DNA of 64,000 nucleotides from Oryzias latipes (Eukaryota; Chordata; Actinopteri; Beloniformes; Adrianichthyidae): NCBI RefSeq assembly GCF_002234675.1, contig NC_019876.2:28595196-28659195 (forward strand). The letters are read 5' to 3'. Made by a program: the position numbers and the translations under genes. The notes beneath the pieces are model-generated. The model was given only the letters and a program-made list of their open reading frames with translations, was not told where the DNA came from and made no database searches. Numbering within the stretch: position 1 is the stretch's first letter; every line of letters begins with the position of its first letter. Shown here piece after piece: positions 32,486 through 45,300 of this stretch.

Positions 32486-33100
32486 TGGAAGCATTTCTGT
32501 AGCATAATTAAAAATAAACGTCAGCAACAGAAATGCTTTTGAAATGCAGCTGCATTCAATGACTCAAAAATAAAATGAAAAATCAATCCACCAAATCAGT
32601 TTTCTTTTTCTTCTTCAATACCGCTCTTTTTGTAACTTATTAAAATGATAAAGAAAATGGTTTTTGACATTTCATTGTCAAAAAGTTCTCTAGTAAATGT
32701 GTAGCAAAGTTCAATTATAAATATCTATTTGACAATTAAAATGGATCAACAGAAATGCTTTTTCATTTTCACAATGTAACTGCATCAGATGAGTCAAAAT
32801 AAAAATGAAAAATCAATCCTCCTAAATGCTTTTTCATTTTCCACTTCAACACTGCTTACTCTCACATAATTAAAGCGAAAATGCAAAGAGGGGATTGCAT
32901 TTTCGTTTTCACATCTCCCCCTCAAAAAGTGTAGGATAATTCAATGCCAGTCAGCATTTGCAGGATGGAGGCAGAAAAACCAGTTTGGCGGATTGATTTT
33001 CATTTTAATTTTGAGTCAACAAACGCAGCTTCATTTTGAAAATGAAAAAGCATTTTTGGTATTGACTTTTATTTTTAATTGTGTTACAGAAATGCTTCCA
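32486..33100. mobile_element. MITE with 35-bp inverted ends and TA duplication
   Basis: Left TGGAAGCATTTCTGTAGCAT, right inverse ACAGAAATGCTTCCA, continuing as about 35-bp inverted repeats, flanked by TA at 32484-32485 and 33101-33102. Internal copies of CAGAAATGCTTTT and AATGAAAAATCAATCC recur in direct and inverted forms. Consistent with a Tc1/mariner-type MITE. Confidence 0.85.
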
Positions 33101-33102
33101 TA

Positions 33103-34116
33103 GTTTCAGGGTTTTTGTGTGACAAAGATGCTGTCGGAGAAACTCCTGCACAGTACTCAGAAATGGAGTAAAAAACTTTATTGGCTTTATTGACCCTTTT
33201 TGTTTTTTATGTTAAGGTCCGCCTCCTGGATGTTCTTTTTGATTGTCAGTGCTTCCCATGTTTTACTTTTAGAGCATTGCGAAGGTGGGCGGAGTAACCT
33301 CAGGTCAATGTGCCCCTCCCACTTCAGGCTGCACTTTCACCATGCAGATCCATGGATGACGTGTTTGGTCTAGCGTGAGTCTCCATGTCCGGGTGTTGAC
33401 TCACAGTTTGGGGTTTTGTGTGACATTTTTGCTAGAAAAACCAATTGTTGGCTGTTTTTGCTAACTCTACCTGTCAGAATGCTTATCGTCTACAGTGGGA
33501 GGTATTTTCCCTCCGGGCTTCAACTGACTGCTGCAGAGATAGTAAACAGAACAGAAGCCTCCCGTGCACTAAGGGCTCCAGAATCAACGCTTTTCCTCCT
33601 CCCACACCAAACACTCACACACCCAGGCAGTGAAAACAAACAGCCGGCCAGGGCAGCAACAATAAGACGCACTACCACTAATACTGTCCAAAGACAAAAA
33701 AAAAGACTCCCTCATTTATTATACTAACATAAATACACATTTACCCCCCCATCTAAGCACTCTTTGTGTTTAGAAGCTTCTGAGCTGCGTGCACTCGTGC
33801 AGCAACGTCTTTGGTTTAAATGTATAATGGTTTTGTTTTTTTTCCTCTTTGAGGTGATTGTGAGTTAACCTAACAGGAATCACTCAGATGGGGATTTTTG
33901 TCAAATGACAGACAGTTCCCTCCAACAGGCCATTTTTGTGAGAAGAAAAATATATAACATTTCAGGTTCATTCCAAAATCCCTCCCTACACACATCTGGG
34001 ACACATATGGAAACATTTAGATCCTTTTTAACATTTAATTGGACCAAATGGATCATAAATGCTAAAAGAAAAGTTGTCAGAGGAACTAAAAACTTAAAAG
34101 GAACAAAGCGCCCACG
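33103..34116. other. Intergenic DNA, nothing recognised
   Basis: Between otub1 and nectin4. Short open frames only (33416-33727 is the longest), without splice or codon support. Confidence 0.4.
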
Positions 34117-34340
34117 TTAACCATTGTGCTATCTTATGGGGTCAAAATGACCCCCCCCCTTACATTGATGTGTTTTCCCTACCATGACAAAGGTGGATAA
34201 AGGTGGAGAGGATTTCATGTAATCCATGGACACCAGTGAAGATCACAAATCATTCAAGAAAAAAGGTTCAGAGCACTGTCTAGTGGGTCTAGATGACCCC
34301 ACTCCCAATGTTTAAGTGCCTAGGATAGCACAAGGGTTAA
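34117..34340 (+). mobile_element. MITE-B, copy 3
   Basis: TTAA at 34117-34120 and 34337-34340 flank CCATTGTGCTATC and GATAGCACAAGGG. Intact target duplication. Confidence 0.92.
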
Positions 34341-35028
34341 AAGCGCCTGATAATCAGCTATGATCTCCACTCAGAGACAATGTGGACGTTCTTTTTCTTA
34401 TTGTATTTTACACTTTTTATGTGTCAACTTCTTTTCTTACATATCATTTAGAGATGGCAACAAAAGTTAAAAAAAGAACACTTTCAAAAACAGAAAATTT
34501 AAATATTTTTAAGTAGAAAATATTTTCCAACACCTAGATGTCCCTTGAAAAAGCTGAATAAAAAATACAAGTAGTTTAGGGCAGTATATTCCTGTTCACG
34601 TGATTTAAATGTAGAAGTTTACAGCAAGCGTTTAGTAATGACTAATATGTATTTTTTCATGTAAACCCAGATTTATTGTTGAAGAAAGGTTTCCTTTTTC
34701 TTTATTTTATTACTGGTCTTCAAAGAAAAAATTTACAGTAATTTTCTGCATAATATTAATATGAGGGTTCAAAGAATTGGTTGGCCCTCACACATTTTCA
34801 CCTCCTCTATTCTGGCCCCCTGCAAAAAGTTTGGACCCCCCTGGTTCAAGGCTTCTGACTGTTCTGGCTGTGCTCACTAGGGGGCACTGTTTCCAACAAA
34901 TGTGGTGCATCTGTTAGACTCTGAATCCAGATCTACCACCCTGCCAGTGTCTCAGCTCTCCCTGCACTGCCTGCTGCTGGTTACCTGGACCAGGTGTGTT
35001 TCTTCAATCAGAATTTGGAGGCACGTGA
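34341..35028. other. Intergenic DNA with a worn hAT-like end
   Basis: GGCCCTCACACATTTTC...GACCCCCCTGGTT (34785-34845) resembles the end of a hAT remnant like that at 39200; the rest is AT-rich with nothing recognised. Confidence 0.35.
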
Positions 35029-35242
35029 TTAACCCTTGTGCTATCTTAGATGACCCCCCCCCTTCCATTGACGTGTCCCCCCTACCATGACAAAGGTGGA
35101 TAAAGGTGGAAAGATTTCATGTAATCCATGGACACCAGTGAAGATCACAAATCATTGAAGAAAAAAGGTTCAGAGCTCTGTCTAGTGGGTCTAGATGACC
35201 CAACTCCCAATGTTAAAGTGCCTAGGATAGAACAAGGGTTAC
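35029..35242 (+). mobile_element. MITE-B, copy 4
   Basis: TTAA at 35029-35032, then CCCTTGTGCTATC; ends AACAAGGGTTAC. Complete length. Confidence 0.9.
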
Positions 35243-35261
35243 ATGTTTACATAAAACCTTA

Positions 35262-35440
35262 TTAGCCCTTGTGCTATCCTAGGCACTTTAACATTTTATA
35301 ATTTTTCTTCAATGATTTGTGATCTTCACTGGTGTCCATGGATTACATGAAATCTTTCCACCTTTATCCACCTTTGTCATGGTAGGGGGGACACGTCAAT
35401 GGAAGGGGGGGGGGGTCATCTAAGATAACACAAGGGTTAA
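35262..35440 (-). mobile_element. MITE-B, copy 5, internally deleted
   Basis: Starts TTAGCCCTTGTGCTATCC, ends CACAAGGGTTAA (TTAA 35437-35440), and lacks about 35 bp of the middle. Opposite orientation to copy 4, only 20 bp away. Confidence 0.9.
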
Positions 35441-36353
35441 GGCTTGGATTATGTTTTCTTGGTGTCCTTCAGGCAGATGAATTTGATGTAACTGAATACC
35501 GACTCCACACAACATTTCACAAAAAAATAATACTTCATATTTGGCAAAAATAAAAATCCTAAATTTATTACTGGTGTCACAGTGCTCCACATCTGAGAGC
35601 TCCAAACAACCTCACCATTATTTAACATAGGAACATAAAAAAACTCCCTAAATACATTAGATAACACCTTTTTTTCCTGGGCAAGTTTGACGTTTTGCAG
35701 ATAGTTTTGAGCGCAAAATTACGTATTTCCGCCTGTATGGTTGGGGTGTGGGTAAGTGGGTGACCCCACCTGGTGAAAACATATGACCTGACAAAATATG
35801 TAACACAAAAATATTATTAAAAAAGGAAAACAAAGCTTTCACAAAATAACAATACACAAAGCAGAAGTTTCTGACAGTTTCAGTGCTTCTGCTGAGAAAC
35901 AGGGGCCTGGATGGAGGGGAGGAATGTCTCTTCCAGGTGTGGCCAGAGGTTACAAACCAGAAAAGTTCAGGATCAGACGCCAAACCTACACGCAAGTGTT
36001 CCAATCAGCATTTCTGATGTACCCACTTTCCCACAGTCTGTGACTCCTCCCACCGCGGCTGATTTCCTGCTGGATGAATCCCCTGAGTGCTTTCAGTATC
36101 ACCTCCCGGCGTGTGCGACACGTTCACCCGTCAGCTGATCAGAGCTTCCAACAAAACATGGGAAACCCTTCCAATGAACACTGCTGTGGAAGTCTTTTTT
36201 TTACACTAGAACTGCACAATTTACAAGAAACGAAACATCGCAGTCAGAGTCCAGACTTATAAAGGTCAATGCTCCGGTCAACACTGAGGTGCTAACCCAT
36301 CTGGGGGGGTCTCAGGGGTGTGTGGACCATCCAAAGACGGGGCGTGTCCTCCT
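35441..36353. other. nectin4 3' flank / UTR
   Basis: Downstream of the nectin4 stop on the minus strand. A minus-strand AATAAA lies at 35564-35569 and may end the transcript; this is unproven. Nothing else seen. Confidence 0.4.
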
Positions 36354-39300
36354 CTATGAGCTGTGAGCGTCAGACACGTGGAAACTGTTGGTCACACTGT
36401 CCTGGTCGTCAGGATGCTCTTGGCTGGCCGGACCCCCCAGGCCCTCATCAACGTCCTCCTCATCCACAATACGCGTGTAGTCGTAGCTCATCGGAGGGTT
36501 CTGGAGGTTTTGCAGGACGCTGCCCTGTCGTGATCCTGCATCCGATGGGATAACGGCGCCGCCGTTCAGATGCCTGAAGCCATCAGGTGGAGGTCCCACA
36601 GTATAGGTGGGTGGGATGTGAGGATGGTAGTAATGGGCCTTTTGCTGCAATGAAACGAAGCAAACCCCGCTCACACATGGTCTAGTTTTCACAGGAAAGC
36701 TTGAGATCTAGCATTCCTCGGCCGCGTGAAGTCAAGCACGGGCATGCCCGAACAACAAGTCAAACGTGATGCACTTACCGCGTGAACCGAGCTTCTCACA
36801 TATTCTTCCACTCGGCACATGCTCTCATCTCTGTGCACATAGCGCTCCCCTCTGGGGATGGCCGGCCTGCCCAAGGAGTCAAACGCAGAGATGGTGGACA
36901 TGCTTTCACGGCAACGGGCCTGCCCCTGCACCCACAAGAACGCACACAGGCAACTGTTAGCCCAGTTATATGTTTCTTCTTTCCCTTTAAAGACCGCGTT
37001 TCTACAGCAAAGGTGACTCTGAGGAAGTTAACAGATGTTTGGTTGTTTATGTTCATCTGTCCTGTACTGGGATGATGGACGACACCCAGAACATTCAGGA
37101 ATCCTACTTTAAACCAGAGAAACAACTTTTCCTGTTTCACAAAAGCTTCAGATTCAGTAGAACAATACTGCCAGCTGATAAAAGAGCTCAGTGGCCTTGT
37201 GGTAGAGTGACCGCCCTGTGACAGGAAGGTCGTAAGTTCAAATCCAGGCCGAGTCATGGTCATGGTCATCAATCCAATCCCTTCAGCATGATGGGGTTGG
37301 ATTGGGGGGGTTAAACCCCTGCTCTCCCAGGGGAGGAGTCAGATGTCACACATCTAGAAAATGGGACATTTGACTCAAAAAAACGTTGCATTGTGGTCTA
37401 TCTTGGCCAATCTTGTGAGCATCAATGCATACTAGTTTCTCAAAGGGAGAAATTTCCAGGGCATTGAAATTTGGAACCGTACAGTTGGACCCCCCCCCTC
37501 CCCAAAATAAAAAACACAAACACCATAGAGAGTGCACTAAGTAGGGAGATAATGATTTTGGTTAAATGACTGATTTGGTTAAATATCACATGAAAAAAAA
37601 AATGCATTTTTAAACCATCCAACTTATGAGCACACAGTAGATTCACTAATAGTCTTTGTGAAATGATCGTGTTTATTGGGTTTTAAACTTCGTAAAATCA
37701 GTGACATCATATCTGCCATTGAAAAATGGGTCTGAATTTTTGTAACCCTTGTGCTATCCTAGGCACTTTACCATTGGGAGTTGGGTCATCTAGACCCACT
37801 AGACAGTGCTCTGAACCTTTTTTCTTCAATGATTTGTGATCTTCACTGGTGTCCATGGATTACATGAAATCTTTCCACCTTTATCCACCTTTGTCATGGT
37901 AGGGAGAACACCTCAATGGAAGGGGGGGGGTCATAGGATAGCACAAGGGTTAAACACTTGATAGTCCAGCACTAGATAGTTTTTTAGTAGATGGCGATTA
38001 GGGAGGGAATTCGGACGGAGCTATCGGCTTCCTTATATCTGTGCTCAGCGGTGGAAAAGAAAAAAAAACAATCTTATGGCAGATTGAAGTGTTTAATGAA
38101 TCAAATAAATCAATTTATACATTTGACCAATCGGATGGATGCCTTCATGTTGTTGAACAATGGGATGGAGCCTTGACTTTTTAAATTTAACTTATAAAAA
38201 CATTTAAGGAAGATCTGAGTGAGTTTACTCTCAGAATGGTGACCGTTTAGGCCAGGGGGGCTCAAACGTTTTTGGCGTGCAAGCTACTTTTGAGGTGACA
38301 AGCCTCCAAAGATGACAACTTCCAAAGTATTTCTAGAATACAAGGCTAGACTAAGCGTCTAGACTAGAATTATGCACCAAAGTCCCTTTATTCAATTTCA
38401 ACTTTTACTATGTCTTTAGTCAGAAATACTATGTTTATGTTCTAATAACTCAAAAACTACACGGTAAAAGTACACAAATCTTTGTGAGGAGATATCTTTG
38501 TCATGTGAATGAACAGATAATGGTATTATTTAGAGAACAGAAAGCAGCAACAATCACGTTTCATGCTCTGCTGCAAACCGTGTTATTGGGGGGGCGGGTT
38601 GACATTTCACTTCTGAGCCAACGGCAGCCCCTGCTCCGTGGGCGCATGCTTGAGGACACTGGACAGCCGGCCCGCGGGCCCATTTGACCCGGCCCCCTGA
38701 ACAATACCAGAGAGAGACTCATGGAAGCATGGAAAACAGAATCCCTGATACCGTTTCCTCACGTCAATAAAGCTTTCCCATAAAGATTTCCCCATTGTGG
38801 GAAAAATAAACGTATGTAATCTTTATTTGTATTGAAATGTGAGCGAGGCTGAACATTTTGCTACTCCAACCTCACTCACAGTCATAGGACGTGAAGCCGT
38901 GCGGGGCGGGGCATATTAGAGCATGACACTTAAATAAGATAAAATCAATCAATCAAAATCAGTCCTGACTTTTTATGTAAAGAACCCAGAGAGGGTTTTA
39001 TGTTTTTAACTGATTTCATAAAGAGTCTTATTATATATTTGCTGATTATTTTAATTTTTCTTTTTTTTTTTGGTGAAGAACCCAGAGAGGATTATTTGAA
39101 TTCAGATTGGGTTATTAATATTTGGGTATATGAGGCCTTTAGTTTACATTTAGGCCCCCCTCCGACTGACTACCATTTCTGTTTCAAACTGACCCTGGCC
39201 CCCGACCAGAGGATGGAAACGTCATGTGGCCCTCGCTGGAAAAATGTTGGGGACCCCTGGTGTAAATATTAGCATGTGTGCAGATTTGAAAAAAATCACA

Positions 39301-42300
39301 ACCATGCAGCAGGTTGTGTTTTTTATAGTGACATATTTGTTTGTAGGAAAGTTTTAAATGTCGTTTCATCTGCTGTACCTTTAACAAAAACACTCAAACC
39401 ACGACCTGGGGCTTATTTTGATGAGTTTTTTTCTTTTTTAAGTCGGACCAAAGTGAAAAACGCCACGGTCTTTGACTCTATCTGCTAAACCGTGTGTCAT
39501 TGTTTACCACCTTTCACAATATAGCGGCACTCTTCGCATACATCAATTAAAATTAATTTTATTTCTAAGGCACCTCTCATGAAAATAGAACAGCTCAAGG
39601 TGCTGTACATAAAAACAAACAAGAACGCAAAAACACTAATCCCCACTCATGCAATAGAATAATAAAATAAGCCCCTCATGATAAAATACACAAACACGAG
39701 TTAAAGAGAAATTAATATAAAAAGAAGAGAGAACCCAGAAGGCGCCGTCGGCCGAGGACTCAGCATCTAAGCAACACAACTCATCCCCAGCACCTCACGT
39801 CCCACAGCCCCCCTGGACCCGGGGCTTGGGGGACCCGGCACAAGAGATGCCAGAAGACAAGCAGGGCCAAAGCTCTGGGAGCCCGAACACAAACACCCCA
39901 GCCGAGGGTAAGAAAACACTCATGAAAAGTCTAAAATGTAGAAGTGATAAATAGAAAGTTAAAATATAAAACTAATTAAGTAATTAAAATAAGTTAATGC
40001 ATAAAAAAGACCAAAAGACCTGGAATATTAATTGGAAGAAGCTAAGACCGAAAAAGGGACAACTGGACTAAAAAGCATTAAACAAATAAATATGTGATAA
40101 AATATAAAAGTGAAATTTTAGATCCCACATATGAGATCTAATTAATTCAATTCAGTTCAATTTTAATTGTAAAGCCCAAATTCACCTCTACAGTCGTCTC
40201 GATCGGCTTCGTATCGGTAATTGAAAAAGTAAAACCTAAAATCATAAGGATGATGAATACATAGAGTTCAATTGGAAAATACTAAAATGAACTAACAAAC
40301 TGACTAAACTAAACTAGACATCCCTGCCCTTAGACCCCCCCCCCCCCCCCTTAATTAAAAGCTAAATTAAATAGAAGTGTCTTTAGTTTGTTTTTAAAAG
40401 CCTCCACAGTGGATGAGGCCCTCACATCCTCAGGCAGGCTGTTCCACAGACGTTTCTAGGCGAGGCCTCGCCGTGGTTTTTTGTCCTGACCTTCAGCAGG
40501 CCCACGCCTGAGGACCTGCGGGCTTCATAAAGCGGAAACAAGTCTGATATAAAAGATGGACCAAGACCGTGAACACTCTCATAAACTGCTATAAGAATCT
40601 TAAAATGAAGCTGATGGGACACCAGGCTAGCGTAGCGTCTCTAGAACTCATTGGGTCATGCTATGTACCCAACAGCACAAACCGTTGTCTAGTCACTAGT
40701 AAGGAAGAGGAACCCCCCCAAAGGAAGAAGCCAAGTAACATTCAGCAAATGAGGGAAGCACGACATTCTGAGTTAAATCATCGCCGCTCAGAACTTAGCC
40801 CTCTGGCATCTGGACAGTAAAGCCTCAGCCCCCCAGGACCCCAGGCCCGCATGCAAGATGGTTTCTAGACTGACCGCGAGGGAACCCTGGCTCTGCCTCA
40901 GGACTCCCGACACTTTCAGGGGGAATTCTTCAACCTGCAGCCCAAAAACACACTGTCTTGTTTTATCTGTCTATTTTAAACGCTCGTCTTTGTTTTTTCA
41001 TTTGTGTTTGAAATAAAGAAAATTGAACAAAAGAAGATACTAATACACACCCAAATAATTCCCCCCAAAATCTCAGGAGAGAACACAGAGTTTATTTTAC
41101 AAAACAGCTGACTACACATTTAGTTCTCATATATGAAGCATATACAAAGAATATTTGTGATTGATATTCGATAAGATGGGCTTTAGACATTACCGGTCCT
41201 CTGGAGTCCGGGGTGACACAACTTATTCTCCGAACAGACGCCTGTCTGGTCAGAGTTGTTACTTCTTCTCTGCAAAAATCAGAATTTAAAAGGAAAAAAA
41301 TGCATTATAACATGATTATCCTCTTCATTTTCCGTTTTATATCTTTATTTAACATGCTTCTTTACCAAACCCCCTCATTTATTTGTATTCCTATGTAATC
41401 TGTGCGGTTTAATCTGCCCTGTGAGGATTAGATCACCTTCCATTTGAGTTAATCTCATCTTAATTTTGCTCAGAACATTTCTTACGTCTTCACTTTCAGC
41501 TCCTTCTTGAGTTTCCTGTTCTTGCGCTTGTGGTAACATGAGACGGAGATGACGAGGATGACCATCAACAGCAGGATTCCAGACACCACCGCCACGATGA
41601 GAATCAACGAGCTTTCAGTCAGAAGAGGAGGTTCTGCAGCAACAGATGGATGGATGGAAGCATGAATTTAACATCTGTGTCCAACAGCGAGGGATCATGG
41701 GGATGCAACTCCCAGCTCCCATGATAGCTCACAAGGACGTGTGACCATCTTACAAATGAGAAAGGATTCAGAAAAAATGGCGGGCGGTGGCGGAACAGCA
41801 GCAGCGAGACAAGATGAGAGTTCAGGACCAACCGCTGATCTGGACTCACAACTACTGAGGACTTAATATTGACCTAAAAGAAGACAATAGTCAACTCAAA
41901 GCTGATCTGAAAATGAAGGATGCCTCTCTGTCCAAGCTCATGCTGTTAGCCTCACTTAGCGGGGGGCTCCAGAACACTGCACAATGGGACCCTTCAACAA
42001 CCGGCCCACAACCTTCCCCATGGATGAAGAAGTGGTTGTCCGGTTGTCCTGAAGGAGTTCTGGTGACTCAAAAGCTGCCACTCCGACTCCCTCTGCTACA
42101 ATCACAGCGGTACGGACTCAACCCGGACCTGGGATCATCTAGCAGTTTTCCTCGCTCTGCGGATGGAGGCTACGTATGCTGCAACCCGGCTCATGTCCAG
42201 AGAAGGACTGGACCCCCCCAACCTCCTCCTGGTCAGTAACACCAACATATTCCACACAGATGTCCGCTATCGCTCCAGGGGTCCTCCTGCCATGCCGCCA

Positions 42301-45300
42301 TCGCAGACAGGCCAGCAACTGCAAAAGGAGCCCACTGCCGCCACCGGCAGAGATGATGGAGACCAAACCTTTCAGTTCTTTACCTCCACCTGAGTCTCCC
42401 CCTTTCCCTGTTCTCCCCAACATTGACAATAATTGGGGACTCCATAATTAAGAACGTCCACTCCGTTAACACAGTAACTTATTGTTTCCCCAGAGCTACT
42501 GTTGTTCTGGAGAAAGTCTCCGAGTTCATTTGCTCTTTTCCTTTTTCCAGTTAAGGCCGTACGATTTGTGTATAGATGTATCACCAATGAACCACGTTAA
42601 AACCACAGAAGAAGCACGAATAAACCTCGCAAAGAACACGTAACCCAACGTAGAACATGAACCGTGTGATTATTGCGTACTATGCAGTGTCCTCATTTGG
42701 AAGTGGTCATGAGAATCAAAAAGGACATCATCCTTTCCCTTTTCTGGGATCTGCCTTCTGACGTACATACTGTTGATCGAAAGGCGGGAACACCCTGGAC
42801 ACTCTCTCAGGGCAGATGGATCCAGATCACCCCGCCGGGTCCCGAGAGGCGAGCCGGCGGCCGGACAGAGACCCGCCGCGGGAGTTCCAGCCTGCTCGGC
42901 CTTCTGAACTTTATGATAGTTTTCTTATTTTCTTCAGGCCATAATAAAAACGGATCCCCTGACTTTAGTCTGGCTTTTTATTTTTACCCTCTCTGGCTAA
43001 TGCGGGACAGCAAGCCTTCAAACTCGGTCAGAAAGAGAACACAAATGCGGAGAACACACTGAAATGATTTCTTATTCCATTTGTTCTCTTTTATGATGTA
43101 TAATGTAATGTAAAAAAAACTCCAAAAATGTGACAGAAAATAACCTCTGAATGATGTCATGAATCCAGACGTGATCTCCGATTCTTTTGCGGAGCATAAA
43201 ATAAACCAACCTGACCTCTAAACGTGACCCGTGTCCTCTAGGCAGTGACTGGAAACGAGGCATAAAGGCAGAGCCTCCATGAAGTCATGAGGCTAAAATC
43301 GTTCAACATTATCTTCTCTCACACGCGTCTGTAGCATGAAGTGTATGAAGAGTTTTTTGAACAAGGGTTGAGCATTTGCTGCGAGTCGAAAAGGAGGCGT
43401 GAATGTGACACGTGTGAGCGCAGCATCACGCCAGGCTTGGTGGATTTGTTCAGAAGCGTTGCTCATTTCTCCCATAAGTCCCACTTCCATAGGATTTTAT
43501 TCTTCTTTATTACGCATTTTTTGGCTGCTCCGACTTATACTCTGAAGCGACTCATAGTGCGAAGAGCACAGTATGTTAAGAAACAGGGAAAAAACTTTAC
43601 CTTTCAAAGTAACCTCCACCTGAGCCTTTGCCTCCCCCACTGTGTTTGCCGCCGTACACTGGTATGTGCCTTCATGCATGGAGGACATGGGCTCCACAAA
43701 CTCAAGTCTTCCATCAGGATGTGGCTTTGCACCCATTGGCAGCTGTCCACCCATTCTGCAGGTAGAGAAAACACATGCAGCGCTTGCTTAACAGCGGCAA
43801 CAGCAAAGATTCTGCTGGAATAAAACACCTGGATGTATAACCATTCTGTCCTTTTTTCACAGAACTTTTCCCATCTAAAGACAATTTTCTGCAACTTCTC
43901 ACTACCATTCTTTTATAGAGCAGAGATTGTTGCACTGCTCTGTGAGACACACAAAAACATGGTCTTTAAAGAAAAAAGGTACAAGACTAATAGATCCATG
44001 TATTTGTTGGTGCTGTACCATTGGCCACAGTGACAAACCACAAATTACAGTCAGTAATTGGTAAATAATTTGATCACTGACAAAAGTGGGAAGGTTTCCA
44101 TTCAGAAGAGAAGCACAAAGTGAGATGGAGCACGAACATGGAGAGGAAGCTGCTAGACCGCCAGAAGTAACAGAAATGCCCGCTGCAATGATTTTTTCTT
44201 CTGGAAAACAGTAAGAAAGAAGCAAAAGTTAGCTCTTGTTTAGCTTTTTTAATCAAATTGTAAACACAGCCATTCAAAAATATATGCTGTGCTTAATCAA
44301 GACCATATGTCATCAACATGTAGACGCCTTTCAGACCTCCCCACTCAAAACGCTCGCGTTCTGACGTCTCTACACAAGTTTTAAAGTCAATTTTCCGACT
44401 CTACATACCTAAACGGGCGGCCACTTAACTCGCATCAAAGGTTAAAATAGTTGAACTTTGACCAGTCAGGTACTCGGATTTGGTAGTGACGTATGGACGG
44501 AGTCCTTTTCAAAACACAAAGTGTCAACCGTTTGAAAATTGATCACGGAGGAGAAATCCATTTCAGCGGTTTGTGTCCAGCTGGAATTCTACAAAACCAA
44601 GTCTTTCATTTATCGAGCTGTGAAAGCAGAGGCCTGGAGGGAAATTCACCAGATTTGTTCCGCCTCCACATTTCCAGCTGTGAGTACGCGCGTTAGTATC
44701 GACAGCGACAGTCCGGTGTGAACACTGAATGCTTAAAGTGCATTAAAAAAAAAACACGTTTAGCATTTTCTTGAACACGCTTTAAATGTCCGCTGTGTCG
44801 GTGACGGGTGTGATTTTTGTTCAGTTTATTTCTGGGCTCCTTCTGTTGGACTGTACGCCGTGAGCAAGAATTCCAAGTCACTTGAACTCCTCAGTGATGA
44901 GCAGCAGGTGCGCACCTGGTGGTTCTCATAAGAGCACCATGTGCACAACCAGAGAGACTTCCAGAAGGGGGGAGCAGAGCCAGAATGGGAGAGGGAACCC
45001 GGACGGGGGTCACCCGCCTCCTGGAGCCATGCCCGATTGGGAGCAGCTTGATCATTCCTGGAGAACACTGGAGGATTTGGGAGCGATCCACCTTCCAGAT
45101 CTGTGCCAAACCAGGAGGCGTGAGGACCGGACGGCCTGTCCCCCGGCGTTGTGACAGCCAAAGTGAGGACGGGCCGCCAGCCGAGGACTGCAGGCTGGAG
45201 GGGATCCGCGTTGGTACGGAGAGTACTCCTTTGAGAGTACAGAACCGTGAAAGAGGGAGTGGCCTGAATTGGCAGAGGGGTGTGGTCATGAGACACCCCT

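Noticed and set aside
41486-41494. An alternative nectin4 exon 7 donor (AAA|GTGAAG) to join exon 7 directly to exon 9
   Set aside because: It was considered because of a phase clash; the 76-nt exon at 41194-41269 resolves the clash with a strong donor and a family match.
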